Below, piece after piece: positions 47,345 to 54,781 of a stretch of 64,000 bases of DNA. This stretch comes from Paraburkholderia susongensis (lineage in GTDB: Bacteria; Pseudomonadota; Gammaproteobacteria; Burkholderiales; Burkholderiaceae), in assembly GCF_900177725.1 (NCBI RefSeq), contig NZ_FXAT01000006.1, positions 186,001 through 250,000 on the forward strand, read 5' to 3'. A program made the position numbers and the translations under genes. Every line of letters begins with the position of its first letter. Positions within the stretch are counted from its first letter, which is position 1. The notes beneath the pieces were generated by a model. The model had not been told where the DNA came from and did not search any database. It saw only the letters and a list, made by a program, of their open reading frames with translations.

Positions 47345-47645
47345 TCCTTTAACTGAGACGGGCGGATTGTATTCGGCGTGCGTATAAAACCGCAAGTAAA
47401 AAAATCATAAAGTCCATCGCACTCCGAATCTATTCAGAAAGCGCGACTATGAACGACAACGATTCGCAGCCACTGGGCGAATCGGGACCAACCGGGACAA
47501 ATCAGAGCGAATCGATTATTTCAAAATGCTTTCCAAAACCCTTCTGAAAGACGAGTCTTTCTGACTGAATCCTGTCCGCCCGAGCCATGCGCCACGGCGA
47601 CGAAACGCGCGTCCAGCTTTCTATCTGCTCTGCTTAAGAATCATG

Positions 47646-47675
47646 TTGACTTCGGATTCATGCACCCCCTAGAAT
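47646..47675 (+). promoter_or_regulatory. Sigma-70 promoter candidate for the NRAMP-related operon
   Basis: TTGACT (47646-47651), an 18-bp spacer and TAGAAT (47670-47675) form a good sigma-70 promoter. Start of transcription would be near 47682, which gives a leader of about 775 nt before the transporter at 48459. Confidence 0.65.
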
Positions 47676-47996
47676 TTAAAAATCTTCACGAATGGGGCTG
47701 ACGCCTTGGACACCTGCAGTAGTCGATCCTTGAACAAATTCGCTGCCTGACCGGCAGGACGTCCGCGCTCCCTTTCCCAGCCGCCGTCTTGCCAGCAGGC
47801 AGACGGTGCGCGCAGCAGTATCTCTCCGTGCACCTTGATTAGCGCCATATGGCCGCCGCGATTGAGCGCGTCCATAGGGTTTCGCATCGCGTGCTGCAAA
47901 GCTCGCGGCAGCGTTCGCGCGCGTTTCGTTGATTCAACGAACGCGGGCAAACGCGTGAATAAACACGTGCGTATCAAACGCCAACAAGGAGCTCTC

Positions 47997-48062
47997 ATGC
48001 CAGACAGTGACAGTTATCCCTTATGCCGCTCACCTCTACTTTTGACTGAGGAAAGCGAGTAG
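47997..48062 (+). CDS. Putative regulatory leader peptide (21 aa)
   Basis: This ORF of 21 codons has AAGGAG six bases before its ATG, a stronger ribosome site than that of the transporter itself. The peptide begins MPDSDSYPLC and ends in an acidic LTEESE; it has three prolines and five acidic residues. Its stop codon (48060-48062) lies within the 5' arm of the hairpin at 48050-48114. Position, size and composition fit an attenuator peptide, comparable in kind to the Mg2+-responsive mgtL, although there is no sequence identity. The function is inferred. Confidence 0.6.
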   Translation: MPDSDSYPLCRSPLLLTEESE

Positions 48063-48114
48063 ACCTTCGCCACCGTGCGCCCGACGCGCATGGCCTCCGG
48101 TCTGCTGGCTTTCC
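48050..48114 (+). promoter_or_regulatory. Long hairpin overlapping the leader ORF stop, possible attenuator
   Basis: Bases 48050-48065 (GGAAAGCGAGTAGACC) pair with 48099-48114 (GGTCTGCTGGCTTTCC): 15 of 16 positions pair, including one G.U, with a single G-G mismatch. The 33-nt loop contains an inner TGCGC/GCGCA stem. A ribosome at the leader stop codon would block the 5' arm, so folding should depend on leader translation. No T-run follows; the effect could be Rho-dependent or translational. Confidence 0.7.
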
Positions 48115-48149
48115 GCTCAATGCGTTAAGTCCAACGCCGGAGAAACATC

Positions 48150-48302
48150 ATGAAATTCAGCATGCTCCTGCCGCAGTTCCCGCACGCTCAGGAATCGCGC
48201 GTCCATTCCGACGCCCTACTCGAGCTGCAAGCCCGCGAGTCATATCGCGGGTCACATCATCTTGCCGCGCTCTGGCAGCGCCTCAAGACGCTCGTTTCCT
48301 GA
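48150..48302 (+). CDS. Small ORF, 50 aa, in the transporter leader
   Basis: CGGAG stands seven bases before the ATG. The protein begins MKFSMLLPQFPHAQ and ends ALWQRLKTLVS, is amphipathic and slightly basic, and shows high third-position GC like true genes here. It is not similar to anything I recognise. It could be a second regulatory ORF or a small protein co-made with the transporter. Confidence 0.5.
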   Translation: MKFSMLLPQFPHAQESRVHSDALLELQARESYRGSHHLAALWQRLKTLVS

Positions 48303-48348
48303 CTCGCTGCGATCTATCCGTCATACGTCAGGCGGCCGCGTCGAGGAC

Positions 48349-48384
48349 ATGACCGATGCCCTCGATTCAAACCCTCGATTCTAA
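48349..48384 (+). CDS. Possible third mini-ORF, 11 aa
   Basis: The sequence MTDALDSNPRF is encoded after GAGGAC, with tight spacing. It is again acidic with a proline. It lies 75 bp before the transporter. Short length makes chance occurrence quite possible. Confidence 0.25.
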   Translation: MTDALDSNPRF

Positions 48385-48458
48385 CCCTTACGTATGCCGG
48401 TGGTGCGCCTGGTTCCATCGCTAGTCCCATCAATAAACACAACCGTGGAAGAAGACCC

Positions 48459-50105
48459 ATGTCTACTCCAACCAACGTTTCATCCACGCGCAGCGCCGTG
48501 CTCGACTCGGCGCATGTCGGCGACATCAAGGGCGCACTCGGCACGATTGCTCATCATGACATCGCGCCTCGCACCAGTTGGTGGGCGCGCTTGCGCACGC
48601 TGCTCGCCATCCTCGGTCCCGGCCTCATCGTGATGGTCGGCGATAACGACGCGGGCGCTTTCGGCACCTACACGCAGGCGGGCCAGAACTACGGCACCAC
48701 CCTGCTGTGGACCATGCTGCTGCTCGTGCCCGTGCTCTTCGTCAATCAGGAGATGGTGTTGCGGCTCGGCGCGGTAACAGGCGTCGGCCACGCGCGTCTC
48801 ATCTTCGAGCGCTTCGGCAAATTCTGGGGCGCGTTCAGCGTCGTCGATCTGTTCATCCTCAACGCGCTGACCATCGTGACCGAGTTCATCGGCATCACGT
48901 TCGTGCTCGACTTTTTCGGTGTCTCGAAGATCGCGGGCGTGTGCATCGCCGCGGCGCTCACGATGGCCGCCGTCAGCACCGGCGACTTCCGGCGCTTCGA
49001 ACGCTTCGCGGTCGTGCTTTGCGTGTTGAGCCTGTTGCTCGTGCCGGTGCTCGTGTCGATTCACCCGCCGGTCAGCCAGATGGCGCGCGACTTTTTCATT
49101 CCGAACTGGCCTCTCCACTCCAGGCTCTCCGACGTGATGCTGCTCGTGATCGGCATCGTCGGCACGACGGTTGCGCCGTGGCAGTTGTTCTTCCAGCAGA
49201 GCTATGTGGTCGACAAGCGCATCACGCCGCGCTTCATGAACTACGAAAAGGCCGACCTGTGGATCGGTATCGTGTTCGTGCTGATCGGCGCGGTCGCGAT
49301 GATTTCCTTCAGCGCGGCGCTCTTTGACGGACGGCCCGAGTTCGGCAATTTCACGGATGCGGGCGGCATTATCGCGGGCCTGGAGAAATATGCGGGACGT
49401 ACCTCTGCGGTGCTCTTTGCGATCGCGCTGCTCGATGCCTGCATCATCGGTGCGGCGGCCGTGTCGCTGTCCACGGCTTACGCGATCGGCGACGTGTTCA
49501 AGATCCGCCACTCGCTGCATCGTAGCGTGTCGGACGCGAAGGGTTTCTACCTCGTGTACTTCGCGATCATCGCGGCAGCCGCGGCGCTCGTGCTGATTCC
49601 GGGCAGCCCGCTCGGTCTGCTGACCGAAGCCGTGCAGACGCTGGCCGGCGTGCTGCTGCCGAGCGCGACCGTGTTTCTGCTGCTGCTTTGCAACGACCGC
49701 GCCGTGCTCGGTCCGTGGGTCAACTCGAAGAGGCTGAACCTGTTTACCGGTGCCGTCATCTGGGTGCTCGTGATGCTGTCGATCATTCTGACCGCGTCGG
49801 TGATCTATCCGGACATGAGCGGCGAAACGATTGTCCGCATGCTCGTGGGCGGGACGCTGCTCGCCGTCGTCGGTTATGCCGCGACCATCGGCATGCGCAA
49901 ACTGCGTGGCGAGCCGGCAGCCGAACCGACGCCGGCCTATTCGAAAGACGCGCGCAAGACGTGGCGCATGCCCGCGCTCGACGAGCTGCCGCCGCCGAAT
50001 CTGACGCTCGCCAAGCGCGTGTGGATGAGCGTGCTGCGTGGTTATCTGCTGCTCGCGGTGGTGCTGGTGATCGTGAAGGTCGTGCAGATGACGTTGCTTG
50101 GATAG
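48459..50105 (+). CDS. NRAMP-related divalent metal transporter (NRMT-like, possibly Mg2+)
   Basis: The 548-aa membrane protein has the NRAMP (SLC11) fold with about 11-12 helices. Helix 1 reads GPGLIVMVGDNDAGAF (D62-N63-D64-A65-G66) where metal-selective NRAMPs have DPGN. Helix 6 reads GTTVAPWQLFF (A239-P240-W241) where they have MPH. The methionine that confers preference for transition metals is thus missing, as in the NRAMP-related Mg2+ transporters. A long hydrophilic stretch near residues 485-520 precedes a last helix. It is annotated in relatives simply as NRAMP/MntH. Substrate is inferred. The ribosome site is weak (GGAAGAAG). Confidence 0.9.
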   Translation: MSTPTNVSSTRSAVLDSAHVGDIKGALGTIAHHDIAPRTSWWARLRTLLAILGPGLIVMVGDNDAGAFGTYTQAGQNYGTTLLWTMLLLVPVLFVNQEMVLRLGAVTGVGHARLIFERFGKFWGAFSVVDLFILNALTIVTEFIGITFVLDFFGVSKIAGVCIAAALTMAAVSTGDFRRFERFAVVLCVLSLLLVPVLVSIHPPVSQMARDFFIPNWPLHSRLSDVMLLVIGIVGTTVAPWQLFFQQSYVVDKRITPRFMNYEKADLWIGIVFVLIGAVAMISFSAALFDGRPEFGNFTDAGGIIAGLEKYAGRTSAVLFAIALLDACIIGAAAVSLSTAYAIGDVFKIRHSLHRSVSDAKGFYLVYFAIIAAAAALVLIPGSPLGLLTEAVQTLAGVLLPSATVFLLLLCNDRAVLGPWVNSKRLNLFTGAVIWVLVMLSIILTASVIYPDMSGETIVRMLVGGTLLAVVGYAATIGMRKLRGEPAAEPTPAYSKDARKTWRMPALDELPPPNLTLAKRVWMSVLRGYLLLAVVLVIVKVVQMTLLG

Positions 50106-50113
50106 CACTCAAC

Positions 50114-50131
50114 GCCTGCCATCGGGCAGGC
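50114..50131 (+). terminator. Small hairpin after the NRAMP-related gene
   Basis: A perfect 7-bp stem GCCTGCC/GGCAGGC with an ATCG loop begins 8 bp after the stop. It lacks a T-run, so read-through into the small membrane protein gene is possible. Confidence 0.45.
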
Positions 50132-50245
50132 GGGTTCGGGAATTGCGAAGGATAGTCGCGGGTGTGCCGTCGCCGATTGACGGACACCGTGACACCTCGA
50201 CCGGCTTCGTGATGTCATCCCGGCCGTCAGCAGGAGGATTCGACG

Positions 50246-50464
50246 ATGAAGAAGCACATTCTCGCGGCGTTCCTCGTTGTAACCCTGGTACTACTCATCG
50301 TTGCACTCGTGACCTTTAACTGGATCTGTCAGTTGTCTGCCACAGGTACGGTGCGTGTCGTCGCTGACGGATTGCCGGACGGTGGCGGACCGCCGAACGG
50401 GGCGGCGCCCCATTGCCTGATCTATGGGAAATACTGTCTTGGCGACGCGCTGCGCAGCCATTAG
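50246..50464 (+). CDS. Small single-span membrane protein (72 aa)
   Basis: AGGAGGA precedes the ATG with ideal spacing. The N-terminus MKKHILAAFLVVTLVLLIVALVTF is a membrane anchor or signal. It is followed by ICQLSATGTVRVVADGLPDGGGPP, a Gly/Pro-rich section, and two more Cys (HCLIYGKYCLGD), three Cys in all. The family is unknown. It lies 140 bp after the NRAMP-related gene in the same direction and may be a small partner of that transporter, or an independent envelope protein. Confidence 0.65.
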   Translation: MKKHILAAFLVVTLVLLIVALVTFNWICQLSATGTVRVVADGLPDGGGPPNGAAPHCLIYGKYCLGDALRSH

Positions 50465-50522
50465 CAGGACGACGGGCTCGCCATCGACGGAAGACGTGCC
50501 TCAGAGACGTTCTAGAATCTCG

Positions 50523-50553
50523 TTGACCCAGCCCTTGGGGTCACCTTTATGCT
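50523..50553 (+). promoter_or_regulatory. MerR-type promoter with 19-bp spacer and operator
   Basis: TTGACC (50523-50528), a 19-bp spacer and TATGCT (50548-50553) are present. The spacer begins in the inverted repeat TGACCC-N8-GGGTCA (50524-50543). An over-long spacer with an operator between -35 and -10 is the hallmark of MerR-regulated promoters, and it lies directly before the MerR gene, implying autoregulation. Confidence 0.75.
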
Positions 50554-50586
50554 GACTGCCGCTGGTCAACGACAAAGAGGTGACTG

Positions 50587-51618
50587 ATGAGTTCTTCCGC
50601 CCGCTGTTTGAATGTGTCTGAAGCAGCCAGACGGCTCGGAGTATCGATCAAGGCCCTGCGGCTATATGAGCAGCAAGGGTTGGTCACTCCCGGCCGAACC
50701 GCAGCAGGATACCGGGCATATGCGTCCGGCGACATGGCTCGTGCTGCCGAGGTAGTAGCTCTGCGCGCGCTCGGTCTCAGTCTTGCACAGGTCGCCCGGG
50801 TGTTGGAGGGCGACCCTCGCGGCTTGGGCGCCGCATTAGCTGCGCACGAAATTACGCTGGACAATCAAATTCACGAGCTTGTCCGTAAGCTCGATAAAGT
50901 CCGAAGTGTCCGGTCCGATCTTGCGCGAGGCCAGACGCTTCCCGACGGAGAGCTGACGCGGCTGCTCGATCGGACGGCCATGAGCGTGGCATTCGAGCTT
51001 CCGTGGCCTTGGGGAGGTGAATGGTTCGAGCTTCGCGACATCCGCCCCTTGAATTACATCATCGGTTCTCTGGGCAGCGGGAAGACCCGACTGGCCCGTC
51101 GTCTGGCAGAGACGCTACCCGGCGCGGCGTTCCTTGGTTTGAATCGGTTAGAGAACGAAGGCGCGGCAGCAGTTGAATCGATGAACACCGATCCGGAACT
51201 GAGGTCGCGCGTCAATCAGGCCTTGACGTGGCTCGCCGACGAGGGCGCCGCGGAATCCGCAGCGCTGATCGCGTTGCTCGTTAGCCTGGAAACCGAAGGC
51301 CCAGGCGTTCTGGTCATCGATATGATCGAACAGGATCTGGAACAGTCCGCGCAGGAGGCGTTGATCGTCCATCTTCGCCACCGCGCAAAGACCGGGGGAC
51401 GCGCCCTCTTCCTGCTGACGCGCTCATCAGCGATCCTGGACCTCGCCTCGGTCGGACCTGATGAGGCCATTATCCTTTGCCCGGCAAATCACAGCCCGCC
51501 TATCCGGGTAGCGCCTTACCCCGGTGCGCCAGGTTATGAGGCCGTCGCCACGTGCCTGGCATCACCCGAGGTACGGGCCAGGGTCGCGCGTCGCCCTGAG
51601 AATGAATGGTCACTGTAG
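50587..51618 (+). CDS. MerR-family regulator fused to a P-loop NTPase-like domain
   Basis: The 343-aa protein has an N-terminal MerR winged helix (residues 8-75; LNVSEAARRLGVSIKALRLYEQQGLVTPGRTAAGYR) and coiled-coil dimer helix (about 88-125). An extra domain follows (about 135-340) with Walker A GSLGSGKT (160-167), Walker B GVLVIDMIEQ (240-249) and a sensor-like LFLLTRSSAI. MerR proteins are usually 110-150 aa with a small metal or drug site; here the effector part appears to be an ATPase related to AAA/ATP-binding domains. It could sense nucleotide state. It is alone between the small membrane protein and a convergent IclR gene. Confidence 0.85.
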   Translation: MSSSARCLNVSEAARRLGVSIKALRLYEQQGLVTPGRTAAGYRAYASGDMARAAEVVALRALGLSLAQVARVLEGDPRGLGAALAAHEITLDNQIHELVRKLDKVRSVRSDLARGQTLPDGELTRLLDRTAMSVAFELPWPWGGEWFELRDIRPLNYIIGSLGSGKTRLARRLAETLPGAAFLGLNRLENEGAAAVESMNTDPELRSRVNQALTWLADEGAAESAALIALLVSLETEGPGVLVIDMIEQDLEQSAQEALIVHLRHRAKTGGRALFLLTRSSAILDLASVGPDEAIILCPANHSPPIRVAPYPGAPGYEAVATCLASPEVRARVARRPENEWSL

Positions 51619-51681
51619 AGGAAGTGCGCCGGACGAAGGACGTATTCATCAACGCGGCCGTTCAGGTTGCGCAGCACTGCG

Positions 51682-52503
51682 TCAGACAGCAGCAAGACGA
51701 GCTGAAATTTCCTTCGCGGTACCAATCATGAGCTGCCGGCACTCTTTCAGGACCACTTCCGGACTGGTCGCCTCACTCGAATAGGATGCGCCGATCGCCG
51801 CAACCTCACCGGTCAGAGGATCCTGGATCGCGCACGCGATTGTGATATCGCTGGCGAAGTCCTCTTCGACACCGAGCACATACCCGTCCTTGCGGCCTTG
51901 CCTGACACGCTCGAGAATCTGCTCGGGCTGCCAGATCGTATTCGGCAAGATCGGCTTCAGATCGGACCGATCGAGTATCCGGCGTACCGCATCGTCCTGC
52001 AGGGCCGACATCATCGCAATGCCGGTAGCGGTGCAGTACGCCGGTAACCGCAGGCCGCCGCTCAGGTCATTGGACAACATTTCCGGGCTGACATAACGGA
52101 CCACGAACACGGTATCCACGTCGTCGAGCATCGTCAGGTTGATCGATGCATCGGTTTTGCGGCGCAGGAACTTCAGATATGGCCGCGCACAATCGACGAT
52201 CCGGTGGGATTCCAGATAGGACTGGCCTATATCGAGGCAACGCATCGATAACCTGTATTCGCCGTCGGGTCCGATCTTGTCCAGGTACCCTAGTTTCCAG
52301 AGCGTATGCGCAGCGCGCTGCGTGGCGCTCTTTTCGAGTCCCACCTCGCGCGCGATCTGCGAGAAGCCCATCATCGGCTTCGCTTTGCCGAAAGCCTCGA
52401 GCACGAGAAACGCCTTCTTCACACTACCGACGAACAGGTTATCTACTTCCTCGTCCGCGTCATTACTGCGCGTAGTCTTCTTTTCACGTTGCCTGGCAGC
52501 CAT
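51682..52503 (-). CDS. IclR-family transcriptional regulator
   Basis: The 273-aa protein starts at 52503 (MAARQREKKTT); the frame is open 14 codons upstream. It has a winged helix at about 25-85 (FSQIAREVGLEKSATQRAAHTLWKLGYLDKI) and a GAF-type effector domain at about 100-270 (GLRLPAYCTATGIAMMSAL). It is the last gene of the importer/aldolase unit, downstream of the ATPase, and probably controls that unit through the palindrome at 57971-58000. The 92-bp upstream gap also contains no second copy of that palindrome. Confidence 0.9.
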   Translation of the reverse strand: MAARQREKKTTRSNDADEEVDNLFVGSVKKAFLVLEAFGKAKPMMGFSQIAREVGLEKSATQRAAHTLWKLGYLDKIGPDGEYRLSMRCLDIGQSYLESHRIVDCARPYLKFLRRKTDASINLTMLDDVDTVFVVRYVSPEMLSNDLSGGLRLPAYCTATGIAMMSALQDDAVRRILDRSDLKPILPNTIWQPEQILERVRQGRKDGYVLGVEEDFASDITIACAIQDPLTGEVAAIGASYSSEATSPEVVLKECRQLMIGTAKEISARLAAV

Positions 52504-52595
52504 GGTCGATGTCGTTGAAAAAAGTAAGCGGTCGCAAGCTTTCATGGGCTTGCGGCAGGGCGTGCATCATACCGCAGGGCTCTGCCGCCGATGCT

Positions 52596-53345
52596 TCAGG
52601 CGGCGCTGGCGTTCGCCCATGGCGAACGAATATCGGCCAGAAAGCGTTGCGCGCGCGGATGCTCGGGCTTCTGGAAGAATCGCTCCGGTTTCGCCCGCTC
52701 CAGTACTACGCCGTGATCCATGAAAATAACCCGATCTGCGACTTCGCGCGCAAAGCCCATTTCATGGGTCACGCAAACCATGGTCATTCCGTCGCGTGCG
52801 AGGTTCTTCATCACCTGCAGCACCTCGTTCACCATCTCGGGGTCGAGGGCGGAGGTGGGCTCGTCGAACAGCATCAGCGGCGGTTTTCCCGCCAACGCAC
52901 GCGCAATCGCGACGCGTTGCTGCTGACCGCCCGACAGGTTGGACGGATAGGCATTAGCCTTCGCCGCGAGTCCGACGCGGTCCAGCAGCGACATAGCCAG
53001 CTCGCGCGCTTCACCTTTGGGCAGCTTCCCTAGCTTGGTCGGTGCAAGCATGCAATTCTCCAGGGCCGTCAGATGCGGAAACAGATTGAACTGCTGAAAG
53101 ACGAATCCTATACCCCGTCGCAACTGATTCACATCGAGATCGCGCGCATGAACGTCCTGCCCATTGACGACGATACGTCCTTTCTGAATTGGCTCGAGAC
53201 GGTTTACGGTTCGGATCAGGGTCGACTTCCCCGATCCCGACGGGCCGCAGATCACCACGACCTCGGCTTTGTTGACCGACTCATTGACGTCAACAAGCGC
53301 GTGATGAGGCCCATACCATTTGTTGACACCTTCGAAAGTAATCAT
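52596..53345 (-). CDS. Amino-acid ABC transporter ATP-binding protein (GlnQ/HisP-type)
   Basis: The 249-aa ATPase has Walker A GPSGSGKST, the Q-loop FQQFNLFPHLTALEN, the signature LSGGQQQRVAIARAL, Walker B LMLFDEPTSALDPE and the H-loop CVTHEMGFA. This is the polar amino-acid uptake (PAAT) type. Its ATG overlaps the stop of the preceding permease gene (ATGA), so the two are coupled. It energises import by the two permeases encoded before it. Confidence 0.94.
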   Translation of the reverse strand: MITFEGVNKWYGPHHALVDVNESVNKAEVVVICGPSGSGKSTLIRTVNRLEPIQKGRIVVNGQDVHARDLDVNQLRRGIGFVFQQFNLFPHLTALENCMLAPTKLGKLPKGEARELAMSLLDRVGLAAKANAYPSNLSGGQQQRVAIARALAGKPPLMLFDEPTSALDPEMVNEVLQVMKNLARDGMTMVCVTHEMGFAREVADRVIFMDHGVVLERAKPERFFQKPEHPRAQRFLADIRSPWANASAA

Positions 53346-54040
53346 GATTTCAATCTCAATGATGAACGCGAGCCAAGATGTCTTTCCAGAAGGTAGGCGA
53401 AACGCGAAAGGCCGAAACAGAGCACAAAATAGGTAAAGACGAGGATGCCGTAGACACCGAAGGCGTGGCTCAGCTCTTCGGTGCCGATCTGTCCGGTTAC
53501 GAAGGATATTTCCGGCAGCGAGATGATGTAACCGAACGACGTCTCCTTGATCGTGGAGACGAGCTGATTCACCACTGAAGGCAACATGTTGCGCATCGCC
53601 TGCGGCAGGATGACAAACCGCATCGAATGGGCATACGGAAATCCGAGTGATCGCGCCGCCTCCATCTGTCCTCGCGGTAGCGCCTGAATTCCAGCGCGGA
53701 AGATCTCCGCAAGATAGGCGCCATCAAAAATGATGAGCGACACGAGCATCGTTGCGAACTGCCCTGTATCGTGCCCGGTGAGCGTAGGCAGCAGGAAGTA
53801 CGCCCAGAAGATCACCATCAGCAGTGGCGTGCCCCGTAGTATTGCCAGCAGGAAGGCAACCGGTCGACGCAGGAATTTGTACGGACTGACTACGCACAGA
53901 CCAAACAGTATTCCTACAGGAAGTGCCAGCACCAGGGCGCTCAGCGCCAGAAGCAGAGTCAGGCTCAGCCCGCCCAATGGTCCCTTTGGGTACTGACCAA
54001 TCAGAAAGAAGACGGCGTAGTTGTGGATCAGGTCCCACAT
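53342..54040 (-). CDS. Amino-acid ABC transporter permease (HisM/GlnP-type) 1
   Basis: The 232-aa protein has about five to six helices with the conserved cytoplasmic EAA-type loop EAARSLGFPYAHSMRFVILPQAMRNMLPSVVNQ. It begins 2 bp after the previous permease gene and forms the channel heterodimer with it. Its N-terminus (IHNYAVFFLIGQYPKGPLGGLSLTLLLALSALVLALPVG) is typical of PAAT permeases. Confidence 0.93.
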   Translation of the reverse strand: MWDLIHNYAVFFLIGQYPKGPLGGLSLTLLLALSALVLALPVGILFGLCVVSPYKFLRRPVAFLLAILRGTPLLMVIFWAYFLLPTLTGHDTGQFATMLVSLIIFDGAYLAEIFRAGIQALPRGQMEAARSLGFPYAHSMRFVILPQAMRNMLPSVVNQLVSTIKETSFGYIISLPEISFVTGQIGTEELSHAFGVYGILVFTYFVLCFGLSRFAYLLERHLGSRSSLRLKS

Positions 54041-54042
54041 GG

Positions 54043-54738
54043 CTATATGCTCCGGACGGGATAGCGCTGTTGATACAGGTGGGACAACGCAGCAATCAGC
54101 ATTGACACCGTGAGGTAGGCCAAAGTTGTAATCGCGAACACGTCAAAAGAGCGAAACGTGGCCGAACTGATCTGCTGCGCCCTGTACATCATTTCAGCAA
54201 CACCGACGGCCATCGCGGTACTTGAGTTTTGCCAGAGATTGAGTACCTGGTTAATCAGCGGTGGCACGGTGTAGCGCAATGATTGCGGCAGTACGACGAG
54301 CCATAACGTCTGGAAAAAACCAAAGCCCAACGCACGGCCGGCTTCATGCTGCGTGGCATGAACCGCGCGAAGACCGCTGCGGATGTCTTCGGCCATGTAA
54401 GCGGCCGAATAGAGCACGAGCGCAATGACAGCGCTCAGCACCTCATAGTCATGGCTGTAAAGCCAGGCCGTAATGGGCCGGGGAAGAAACTGTGGCACGC
54501 CGAAATACCAGAACAGCAGGTGCGCAAGCAGGGGCACGTTGCGGGTAACTTCGATATACGAAAGACTTAGCCACTGAACGAATCTGACCGGCACGAGCCG
54601 CATTACCGCGAGAACCAGTGCGAGCGGCAATGCGAACGCGAGTCCCAGAAGCGATAGCTCGATCGAAAGCAGAAACCCGCTGAGAAGCGCCCCGGAATAC
54701 GGTCCTGAGAGCAGCATCGAGAGATCAAATTTTGGCAT
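54043..54738 (-). CDS. Amino-acid ABC transporter permease 2
   Basis: The 231-aa partner permease has the loop EAGRALGFGFFQTLWLVVLPQSLRYTVPPLINQ and NVPLLAHLLFWYFGVPQFLP in the N-terminal half. Together with the adjacent permease it forms the membrane part of a PAAT importer of the GltJK type. Confidence 0.93.
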   Translation of the reverse strand: MPKFDLSMLLSGPYSGALLSGFLLSIELSLLGLAFALPLALVLAVMRLVPVRFVQWLSLSYIEVTRNVPLLAHLLFWYFGVPQFLPRPITAWLYSHDYEVLSAVIALVLYSAAYMAEDIRSGLRAVHATQHEAGRALGFGFFQTLWLVVLPQSLRYTVPPLINQVLNLWQNSSTAMAVGVAEMMYRAQQISSATFRSFDVFAITTLAYLTVSMLIAALSHLYQQRYPVRSI

Positions 54739-54781
54739 CTTTCAACTGCCCGGTCTGTACCGGGCAGCGCTCCACGGAGGG

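Larger units (their letters stand above)
46732..47645. other. Region between OprB and the NRAMP locus
   Basis: About 0.9 kb with no clear long gene. It holds a possible small membrane protein (46822-47082, minus), paired elements near 47289-47344, and a perfect 16-bp palindrome GAAAGAC-GA-GTCTTTC at 47546-47561. The stretch 47390-47415 is strongly AT-rich and may hold promoters. Confidence 0.5.
47676..48458 (+). other. Long structured leader of the NRAMP-related transporter
   Basis: The leader contains several hairpins before the first small ORF, for example CTGCC/GGCAG near 47740 and CCGTCT-T-GCC/GGC-AGACGG near 47785, and a CGTTG/CAACG pair near 47928. Then come the leader ORF 47997-48062, a long paired element 48050-48114, a 50-codon ORF 48150-48302, a possible 11-codon ORF 48349-48384, and a short direct repeat CCTCGATTC near 48359-48382. 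No M-box or Mn riboswitch signature was recognised. Confidence 0.5.

Noticed and set aside
47669..47998. A 109-codon minus-strand frame in the transporter leader
   Set aside because: No ribosome site, no family, and it lies opposite the structured leader transcribed from the promoter at 47646.
47676..48458. M-box or manganese (yybP-ykoY) riboswitch before the NRAMP-related gene
   Set aside because: I could not find their conserved core sequences in the leader; small ORFs and hairpins explain it better.
48480..50108. A 542-codon minus-strand frame opposite the NRAMP-related transporter
   Set aside because: Composition dominated by Arg, His, Glu and Asp; exact complement of a conserved membrane protein.
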